Source: Acidobacteriota bacterium
GTDB lineage: Bacteria > Acidobacteriota > Terriglobia > Terriglobales > Acidobacteriaceae
Reading direction: 5' to 3'
DNA: 16,762 nucleotides
Assembly: GCA_021809235.1 (NCBI GenBank)
Contig: JAKBAG010000040.1
Location: forward strand, 1 to 16,762
This document shows, in pieces, positions 8,398-13,590 of the stretch. The notes below the pieces were generated by a model. The model did no database searches, had not been told where the DNA came from, and was given only the letters and a program-made list of their open reading frames with translations. The translations under genes were made by a program, and so were the position numbers. Positions within the stretch are counted from its first letter, which is position 1. Each line of letters begins with the position of its first letter.

Positions 8398-8441
8398 ATC
8401 TAACCTTTGTGAAGCTGAAAGTACACACATTATGCTGAGTT

Positions 8442-8457
8442 GCTGATTTGTATCAGC
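8442..8457. repeat. Small perfect hairpin between recO and glyQ
   Basis: GCTGAT (8442-8447) and ATCAGC (8452-8457) form a perfect 6-bp stem with a TTGT loop. It lies in the 100-base space between the recO stop (8498) and the glyQ start (8397), just upstream of a CATAAT -10 candidate. No T-run follows on the minus strand, so a terminator role is doubtful; an operator or an incidental repeat is equally possible. Confidence 0.35.
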
Positions 8458-8497
8458 GTGAATAGTTGAGTTTCATTTTAACCCAGCGCCAAGAGGC

Positions 8498-9256
8498 TCA
8501 TGCCTGTGCTGCTCGCTGTGTGGCCATCCTTCGCAGAACCTCGGCTGTTCGCAGTCGTCGTTCCAGGTGTCGCTCCAGCGACTGAAACGCAAACCGTCGA
8601 AGATCCGCGGCAAATTGCATGTTCCATGGCAACCCTGCCAACTCTGCCAGCGGAGTGCGTACTATCCTTTGCGCCAACTGGAGGGAGTGATGGGTCAGCA
8701 GGAGGCTCACCGGCTTGCGATGCTCGCCACAATACAGGCCATCGGAGACAGCATCGAACCATGTATCTTTCTGGCGGAGCGGCTGCTGGCAGAGGGAGCA
8801 GGTTGCCAGATCTGGCAGCCATCCCATCAGGCGCGTCATCCATAGCGAAAAATATGTAATCGCAAGCCACATTTGCTCCCCGCGGTCGTACTCCAGTACC
8901 GCCGAGAGCAGGCGATAGGCCAGTTCTTCCGGGCTTCGATCCGGCAAAGCCTCCTCGACAACCTCCGCAAAGAAGCTCAACGTCGTCATCCGGGCATAGT
9001 CCACCGGGCGGCCCAGCGGGGATTGGATCAAATCGAAGTGATCCAGGCGCACCAGTTCCTGGCGAGGACGCTCGAAAAAGGTCACGCGCACCTCGCTCAT
9101 CATCTCCAGTGCTCCACCAAACCGCTTTCGACTCTTCAACCCGGCCTTGGCGACACCCTTCAGTTTGCCGTAATCGCGGGTCAGCAGACTAACGATCAGA
9201 TCGGCTTCATTCACCGGCCAGCAGCGAAGCACAATAGCATCGGTTGTGATCTGCAA
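8498..9256 (-). CDS. recO: DNA repair protein RecO
   Basis: RecO (252 aa) helps RecR load RecA on SSB-coated single-stranded DNA in the RecFOR gap-repair pathway. The N-terminal OB-fold has the typical pattern TTDAIVLRCWPVNEADLIVS, then LLTRDYGKLKGVAKAG, followed by RKRFGGALE. The middle is the helical RecO_C domain. A zinc-knuckle site is present but altered: Cys153-x2-Cys156 (CSLCQQPL) is followed by Cys176-x2-His179 (YCGEH), so the last ligand is His rather than Cys. The start is a TTG at 9256. A GGAGG sits 7 bases before it, and there is no suitable ATG nearby. recO stands between the ferredoxin terminator and glyQ on the same strand. Confidence 0.93.
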   Translation of the reverse strand: MQITTDAIVLRCWPVNEADLIVSLLTRDYGKLKGVAKAGLKSRKRFGGALEMMSEVRVTFFERPRQELVRLDHFDLIQSPLGRPVDYARMTTLSFFAEVVEEALPDRSPEELAYRLLSAVLEYDRGEQMWLAITYFSLWMTRLMGWLPDLATCSLCQQPLRQKDTWFDAVSDGLYCGEHRKPVSLLLTHHSLQLAQRIVRTPLAELAGLPWNMQFAADLRRFAFQSLERHLERRLRTAEVLRRMATQRAAQA

Positions 9257-9309
9257 CTCCGCACCTCCACCCGCTCATCCGTGCCCGTCTGGGATGCTCA
9301 TCCCGGCAT

Positions 9310-9342
9310 AAGAAAAGCGCACAGCCCGTGGGGGCCATGCGC
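9310..9342 (-). terminator. Rho-independent terminator of the ferredoxin gene
   Basis: On the minus strand GCGCATGGCCC (9342 to 9332) pairs with GGGCTGTGCGC (9327 to 9317) across the 4-base loop CCAC. This is an 11-bp stem with two G-U pairs, immediately followed by TTTTCTT. It lies about 40 bases after the ferredoxin stop codon. Confidence 0.85.
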
Positions 9343-9380
9343 CATCTTAGAAATCAACTACTGCCAGCGAGTGCCGGGTA

Positions 9381-9641
9381 TTATCGACCGTAGTGTGCGG
9401 CATTCTTCTCGGCAAAATGCGCCCACTTCTCCGGCAGATCATCGGCTGCGAAGATCGCGGAAACCGGGCAAGCCGGCACGCATGCGCCACAGTCAATGCA
9501 TTCGACGGGGTCGATGAAAAGCTGATCAGCCTCAGTGTGCTGGCCTTCGTCTTTTTTGGGGTGGATGCAATCGACCGGACATGCGTCTACACAGGCGGTG
9601 TCCTTGGTGCCGATACAGGGTTCTGCAATCACGTATGCCAT
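9381..9641 (-). CDS. fdxA: 7Fe ferredoxin ([3Fe-4S]/[4Fe-4S])
   Basis: A small electron carrier of 86 residues. Eight cysteines are visible. Cys9-x7-Cys17-x3-Cys21-Pro is the FdxA-type first half. Cys48-x2-Cys51-x2-Cys54-x3-Cys58-Pro is the second half. In this family Cys9, Cys17 and Cys58 hold the 3Fe cluster and Cys21, Cys48, Cys51 and Cys54 the 4Fe cluster; Cys25 is probably not a ligand. The start at 9641 (MAYVIAEPC) is standard for the family and has GGAGAG 9 bases upstream; the open frame to 9734 is not expected to be used. A TACTAT (9684 to 9679) with a weak TTTAAC 17 bases upstream may be its promoter. With an intrinsic terminator on each side it is probably monocistronic. Its redox partner is unknown. 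Confidence 0.94.
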   Translation of the reverse strand: MAYVIAEPCIGTKDTACVDACPVDCIHPKKDEGQHTEADQLFIDPVECIDCGACVPACPVSAIFAADDLPEKWAHFAEKNAAHYGR

Positions 9642-9704
9642 AAGGTTAAGCTCTCCGTGGAGTTGTTCTGCCAGCCAAATAGTAGCACAACAGGCAGATG
9701 GGTT

Positions 9705-9729
9705 AAAAACGCGCATACTCGGCGTATGC
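9705..9729 (-). terminator. Intrinsic terminator after suhB
   Basis: On the minus strand GCATAC (9729 to 9724) and GTATGC (9718 to 9713) form a 6-bp stem with loop GCCGA. GCG and then a run of five T (9709 to 9705) follow. It lies 30 bases after the suhB stop and just before the ferredoxin promoter candidate, a sensible place to end the mocA-to-suhB unit. Confidence 0.6.
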
Positions 9730-9758
9730 CACATCCCGAACGGGAGCTGCCATGGGCC

Positions 9759-10682
9759 TCAAACGCCCGTGCTTTTCCGGCGATTTGCATACTCTGCCGG
9801 TGATGGAATCGGGTCTAGATCCCGACCCGCAAACAGACGATCAAAGGTCTCCAGAAGTTCAGCGTGAATCAGACCATTGCTGGCCAGCACTTCCAGGCTG
9901 TCCAGCTTCCGCGGGGAGCCATCAAAACTGGTAATCCGGCCACCAGCCTCCTCCAACAGCAGAAATCCTGCAGCCGTATCCCAGGGATTGAGCTGAAATT
10001 CCCAGAAACCCTCCAGTCGTCCGCAGGCAACATAAGCAAGATCCAGAGCCGCAGAGCCAGCACGCCGCACTCCATGCGAGCGAAGTGTGAACTGCTGATA
10101 AAAATGAATGTTCGGATTGGCATGTCTCTTCCGACTGGGGAAACCGGTTGCCACCAGCGATTCGGCAAGATGCCGGGTTCTGGATACCGCCATCGGCCTG
10201 CCGTTGCGCCAGGCGCCTTTTCCCTTTTCCCCCACAAACAGCTCTTCCCGCATCGGATCATAGATCACCGCAGCCACAAGTTCTCCTTCGGCTTCGGCAC
10301 CGATTGCGGCATCCTGTCGAACCAATTCCGGGGCTCGCCGCTCCAGCCCCATGGAAACACAGAAGTGAGGAAATCCGTGAGCAAAATTGGTCGTCCCATC
10401 CAGTGGGTCCACATACCACCGATACCCGGAATCCATCCGATCTCGAGTTCCCTCTTCGCCAAAGATTCCGTGATCTGGAAACTTCTCTGCCAATGCCTGG
10501 CGCAGAAACGCTTCAACGGTGCGATCGGCTACGGTTACCAGGTCGACCTCGCCTTTGTACTCGGTGGCTACACCGTGCTCAAAGAAACCACGTAACTGCC
10601 TGCCTGCCTCAAGGGCAATTCCTGCGGCCTTCGGCACCCATTGCCAGGTAACCAACCGGGATTCCGGAAGAAGCTCTGTCAT
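9759..10682 (-). CDS. suhB: Inositol monophosphatase family protein
   Basis: A 307-residue metal-dependent phosphatase of the IMPase/SuhB family. It hydrolyses inositol phosphate or related sugar phosphates; SuhB proteins can also act in rRNA transcription. Metal-binding residues are visible: Glu76-Glu77 (GIFGEEGT), Asp92 and Asp95 in VDPLDGTTNF (91-100), and Asp235 in NPWDTAAG (232-239). RRAGSAALDLAYVACGR (206-222) is the usual substrate-side helix. About 20 residues between SMGLE and VAAVIYDP (roughly 114-135, Glu/Ala-rich) look like an insertion compared with typical members (about 265 aa). The ATG overlaps the stop of the Hfq-like gene (ATGA), suggesting translational coupling. The exact substrate cannot be told from the sequence, so the symbol is by family only. 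Confidence 0.92.
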   Translation of the reverse strand: MTELLPESRLVTWQWVPKAAGIALEAGRQLRGFFEHGVATEYKGEVDLVTVADRTVEAFLRQALAEKFPDHGIFGEEGTRDRMDSGYRWYVDPLDGTTNFAHGFPHFCVSMGLERRAPELVRQDAAIGAEAEGELVAAVIYDPMREELFVGEKGKGAWRNGRPMAVSRTRHLAESLVATGFPSRKRHANPNIHFYQQFTLRSHGVRRAGSAALDLAYVACGRLEGFWEFQLNPWDTAAGFLLLEEAGGRITSFDGSPRKLDSLEVLASNGLIHAELLETFDRLFAGRDLDPIPSPAEYANRRKSTGV

Positions 10683-10969
10683 ACATCCTCGGGGTGAGAG
10701 ATCACCGATTGCGGTACACGCCGCTGTGGAGCCTCGGTGATGGAGCGGATTTGCTGCTTGTAAATGAAGAGATTGGGAAGGTTTTCACGCGTCAGACGAA
10801 TCATGCCATCGTCAAAGTACTCAATCCAGCCGGAGACGCTTTCTCCATCACGGAGCAGAACCGTGATCGGGATATGACGTTCGCTGAGGGATCGCAAATA
10901 GAGTGCTTCCTGGCCGGTTTCACCCGGTGGAGGCATGCGAGTGGCACGCAAATGACGAAAAGGACTCAT
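10679..10969 (-). CDS. hfq: Hfq-like RNA-binding (Sm fold) protein, divergent
   Basis: A 96-residue protein with the Sm/Hfq pattern. The N-terminal helix is about residues 19-31 (GQEALYLRSLSER). Sm1 is about residues 33-60 (IPITVLLRDGESVSGWIEYF, then DDGMIRLT), with Asp41-Gly42 where Hfq has Asn-Gly and Phe52-Asp53 matching Phe39-Asp40 of E. coli Hfq. Sm2 is IYKQQIRSI (69-77). The hallmark Tyr-Lys-His is therefore Tyr70-Lys71-Gln72. Hfq is a hexameric chaperone that pairs small RNAs with mRNAs; the Lys/His of this motif help bind uridine-rich 3' ends. A basic N-terminal extension (residues 1-18) and a short tail flank the core. The start could also be the ATG at 10936; neither has a good Shine-Dalgarno. 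The stop overlaps suhB, and the gene lies 60 bases after the VWFA gene. The fold call is firm by pattern, the function less so. Confidence 0.78.
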   Translation of the reverse strand: MSPFRHLRATRMPPPGETGQEALYLRSLSERHIPITVLLRDGESVSGWIEYFDDGMIRLTRENLPNLFIYKQQIRSITEAPQRRVPQSVISHPEDV

Positions 10970-11029
10970 AGGACTGACACAAGTTCTGAAGCATGCCCGA
11001 CACTGATGGTTGTATCCAGGCTGTGCGGA

Positions 11030-12010
11030 TCATGGAAAGCGCGACTGCGCAGGATCAGGAACGTTGTCTGCATCATACCCTGAACGATACCGGAGCTGGA
11101 AACCATTCTTAGGTCCATCGGGAATTGTGATTCGTATCCGATGAAACACATCTGTAGCGTGGTGCAGTGTCGGATAGTAACCGATCAGATACTGCGTACG
11201 CAGGTCCGCAGCAATCTTGTCAAAGGAGCCGGTATAGCCGGTAGCGTCCAGATAAAAATACTGTCCGCCGGTCTGCTCAGACAGCGAAATCAGTGCATGC
11301 TCCCCACCTAGATCGCGTCCCGCACTGGCAGCAATCGGCACATCGATCAGCGAATAGATCATCACTTCGCTCCGCAGGGCCGACCTCAGCGCATCGGCAT
11401 AGCTGATCGTATCGGCTGTATCGCCACCATCGGTCACCAGCACCAGCACTTTGCGTCCAGTGCGCCCTGCCAGCCATTCGGAGCTACGCTCCACGGCCTC
11501 GTACAGCGCAGTTGCGTCACCCACCCGCAGATGATTCAACCCATGCTGGATCTGCTTCCATTGATTGGTGAACGGCACAACCTGCCGCACATGAGTGGCA
11601 AAGGAAACCACGCAGAAACTATCCCGTGGCCGCAGAATTGAATGGGCAAATCGTTGTGCCGCCGCACGCTCCTGCGCCAGGTCCTTGCGCACGCTCCCGC
11701 TTGTGTCCAATGCCAGAATCAGGTTGATAGGCACTTGGGTCTGACGCTCAAAAAGCGCAATCTTCTGAGGAATCGCATTGTCGGAGAGGGCAAAGTCAGA
11801 TGCTTTGAGATTCCCAACCGGGGCACCCGCAGCATCGGTAACGCTGACATACTCGCTTACCAGACGAACATTCATTTGCAGCGTTGTCACCGGAGCCGAC
11901 GGCACTTGCGGCAGCGCGGTTCTGCCACTCAGGAATGTCCAGAACAGAGCATGGAAAACGATCAACAGCCACCACTGTTGCCGGGCAGCTGCTTCCAATC
12001 GTGATCTCAA
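11030..12010 (-). CDS. VWFA domain protein, Acidobacteria-type, exported
   Basis: A 326-residue protein with one N-terminal hydrophobic segment (about residues 13-29, WWLLIVFHALFWTFLSG), which acts as a signal peptide or anchor. A short beta-rich region (VRLVSEYVSVTDAAGAPVG) and then a von Willebrand A domain follow. The metal-ion-dependent adhesion site is complete: Asp102-x-Ser104-x-Ser106 (DTSGS), Thr167 in GDATALYEA and Asp194 in TDGGD. This matches the VWFA-related family that is abundant in Acidobacteria and usually annotated without function; it probably mediates protein contacts outside the cytoplasm. The start is TTG at 12010, with GGAG 8 bases upstream, overlapping the moaDE stop (TTGA); the next ATG (residue 46) would remove the export signal. 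Why it lies between cofactor and RNA-chaperone genes is not evident. Confidence 0.85.
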   Translation of the reverse strand: MRSRLEAAARQQWWLLIVFHALFWTFLSGRTALPQVPSAPVTTLQMNVRLVSEYVSVTDAAGAPVGNLKASDFALSDNAIPQKIALFERQTQVPINLILALDTSGSVRKDLAQERAAAQRFAHSILRPRDSFCVVSFATHVRQVVPFTNQWKQIQHGLNHLRVGDATALYEAVERSSEWLAGRTGRKVLVLVTDGGDTADTISYADALRSALRSEVMIYSLIDVPIAASAGRDLGGEHALISLSEQTGGQYFYLDATGYTGSFDKIAADLRTQYLIGYYPTLHHATDVFHRIRITIPDGPKNGFQLRYRSGYDADNVPDPAQSRFP

Positions 12011-12753
12011 GCACCAGACTCCGGAATATGCGAGGGCGGCCCGGCGTCAGCGGTAAGGGCAATGCCGTCCGGAAACGGCTCGCCATCCGCCCAAACCACT
12101 CCGTCCTCAAATGTCTCCTGCTTCCAGATCGGCACCGTACGCTTCAGTGTGTCTATCAGCCAGCGACAGGCATCCAGCGCAGCGGCACGATGCGCGGAAG
12201 CCACCAGAATCAGGACCGAAGTCTCCCCGATTTCCAGCCGTCCCAGCCGGTGAACCACCGTTACCGCCCGCACGCCGAAACGGCTTTTTGCCTCCTCGGC
12301 CAGTTCACGCAGTTTCACCGCGGCCATTTCCTCATAAGCCTCATAGTCCAGGTGCAGCGTACGCCGGGAGCGGGTATGGTCCCTCACAATTCCATCGAAA
12401 AAGGCCAGAGCTCCGTCGCTGGGTCTGCGAATGGCATCCATCAACGCATAGGTTGCAATTCGTTCACGGGTCAGAAAGGTCACGATTCCATCGTCACCAT
12501 CGGCTGAGCCACCGGAAACCGGCGGAAGCAGACCCACCACATCCCCATCCCGCAGCAGATCGCCGGGTCGGGCAAAGGCTGTATTCACGCTGACGGCAAT
12601 CCCCTGCAGCAGGTCGACATTTCCTCCCTGCGACTGTAGTTCTGCGCGCAGCTGCAGCATCAGCTCCCGGACCGTAGTGCCCTCCTGAAGGCTCACCACG
12701 GCAGACGGAAGCGCCTGCTTCAACACTCCAAATGTGCGTATCTCAACTTGCAT
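12007..12753 (-). CDS. Fused molybdopterin synthase, MoaD-MoaE
   Basis: A 248-residue fusion of both molybdopterin synthase subunits, which convert cyclic pyranopterin monophosphate to molybdopterin in molybdenum-cofactor synthesis. Residues 1-82 are MoaD (ubiquitin-like): MQVEIRTFGVLKQ, then GIAVSVN, ending LLPPVSGG with Gly81-Gly82 where free MoaD carries its thiocarboxylated C-terminus. An acidic linker SADGDDG follows. Residues about 90-230 are MoaE: GIVRDH (Arg124), ASAHR (His188-Arg189), and the catalytic lysines Lys204 and Lys211 in TLKRTVPIWKQE. The start at 12753 gives the typical MoaD N-terminus; the 100 codons open upstream overlap mocA. It follows mocA by 70 bases and overlaps the VWFA gene. 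The internal Gly-Gly implies either cleavage after Gly82, as reported for mycobacterial MoaX, or a fusion acting in another way. Confidence 0.93.
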   Translation of the reverse strand: MQVEIRTFGVLKQALPSAVVSLQEGTTVRELMLQLRAELQSQGGNVDLLQGIAVSVNTAFARPGDLLRDGDVVGLLPPVSGGSADGDDGIVTFLTRERIATYALMDAIRRPSDGALAFFDGIVRDHTRSRRTLHLDYEAYEEMAAVKLRELAEEAKSRFGVRAVTVVHRLGRLEIGETSVLILVASAHRAAALDACRWLIDTLKRTVPIWKQETFEDGVVWADGEPFPDGIALTADAGPPSHIPESGA

Positions 12754-12823
12754 CCCAGCACTTAGCATACAAAGAATCGATAGGAGCCAGCGAATTCCAG
12801 ACCGACGATCTCCGCCATTTTTG

Positions 12824-13426
12824 CTACAGCTCGGCCTGCAGGCGCATCCGGTCCTCCGGCTCATCCACATCAAACTCCCCACCATCGCAGACAATAGAAA
12901 CCGGATCGGCAATAGTTTGCAGCAATCGCCGCGCTCCCTGATCGCCGGTAAGCTCCAGCAGGCGTCCCATCTCCGATTGTGGAAAAATCGCCGGCACACC
13001 CAGAATTCCGCCGTACTGCGAGGCAATTGTGCGCCCTCCTGCATAGTTGGCAAATGCCTCCAGCAGCGAGCGTAGGTGCGCAGCAGTCAGATAAGGCTGA
13101 TCACAGACCATCAGCATCACCCCGCTGGTCCAGCCCAACTGCTGACAACGCCGAACCCCGGCATGAAGGGAAGACGCCATCCCCTGCTCCCACCCGGGGT
13201 GGAGATGAATCTCCACCTCGGAATTCCGTGCCAACCGTGCCCCAACCTCTGACAGAATCTGCCCAGCATGGCCACCCAGCACCACCATCACCCGTGCACA
13301 TCCGGCTTCTAGCGCCAGCCGGATATTCCGCTCCAGCAGCGTTTCTCCCTGAAAGCGAATCAGTTGCTTGGGTTCGCCCAGTCGTCGACTGGCACCGGCA
13401 GCCAGCAAAATGCAGGGAATGCGCAT
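12824..13426 (-). CDS. mocA: Molybdenum cofactor nucleotidyltransferase (MocA-like)
   Basis: A 200-residue nucleotidyltransferase with the glycosyltransferase-A fold. The nucleotide-binding loop is LLAAGASRRLGEPKQL (residues 7-22). WEQGMASSLHAG (79-90) and MVCDQPYL (106-113, metal-binding Asp109) follow. The CDQP motif and the GMASSL stretch fit MocA, which adds CMP to molybdopterin to make the cytosine dinucleotide cofactor used by xanthine-dehydrogenase and CO-dehydrogenase family enzymes, better than MobA, which uses GTP. The start at 13426 is chosen because the core begins at residue 4 and a consensus -10 lies 6 bases upstream. The frame is open to 13615 but would cover the katG promoter. 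It heads the minus-strand unit that continues with the MoaD-MoaE fusion. Substrate specificity (CTP or GTP) is inferred. Confidence 0.87.
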   Translation of the reverse strand: MRIPCILLAAGASRRLGEPKQLIRFQGETLLERNIRLALEAGCARVMVVLGGHAGQILSEVGARLARNSEVEIHLHPGWEQGMASSLHAGVRRCQQLGWTSGVMLMVCDQPYLTAAHLRSLLEAFANYAGGRTIASQYGGILGVPAIFPQSEMGRLLELTGDQGARRLLQTIADPVSIVCDGGEFDVDEPEDRMRLQAEL

Positions 13427-13432
13427 GGGCTG

Positions 13433-13438
13433 ATTATA
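13433..13438 (-). promoter_or_regulatory. Consensus -10, probably giving a leaderless mocA mRNA
   Basis: A perfect TATAAT on the minus strand (13438 to 13433) ends 6 bases before the mocA ATG (13426). Transcription would therefore begin at or beside the start codon, and there is no room for a Shine-Dalgarno site. Upstream, TGGGAA at an 18-base distance is only a weak -35. Confidence 0.65.
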
Positions 13439-13540
13439 GGAATTCCAGGCACGAGCTTCCCACCCCATGCGATATTTCGCCACATCCTTCTCTGACCGGA
13501 TCAAAATGCGTATGCTGTCCTGCTCCATCCCACTTCCGTA

Positions 13541-13559
13541 ACTCCTATACTGAAGGAGT
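13541..13559 (+). promoter_or_regulatory. katG promoter with inverted repeat over the -10
   Basis: ACTCCT (13541-13546) and AGGAGT (13554-13559) form a perfect inverted repeat with a 7-base spacer. TATACT (13546-13551), a good -10, lies inside it. No clear -35 is found 16-18 bases upstream. A transcript starting near 13558 would have a leader of about 33 bases containing a small CGTCT/AGACG hairpin (13561-13575) and the katG Shine-Dalgarno AGGAG (13581-13585). The repeat could be an operator for a peroxide-responsive regulator, but it does not clearly match the PerR or OxyR consensus. Confidence 0.5.
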
Positions 13560-13590
13560 GCGTCTCTCGCAGACGACAACAGGAGACAAC

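Noticed and set aside
8398..8497. T-box or glycine-sensing leader before glyQ
   Set aside because: Only one 6-bp hairpin is present and the expected specifier and antiterminator elements are not seen; the leader is too short.
12754..12823. Molybdenum-cofactor riboswitch before the MoaD-MoaE fusion
   Set aside because: The gap is only 70 bases and no matching multi-stem architecture is visible.
12754..13053. 100-codon extension of the MoaD-MoaE frame
   Set aside because: It overlaps mocA in another frame and is low-quality sequence; the MoaD domain starts exactly at 12753.
12979..13590. 204-codon in-frame N-terminal extension of katG
   Set aside because: It runs antisense through mocA and the katG promoter. 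The canonical KatG start with a good Shine-Dalgarno is at 13591.
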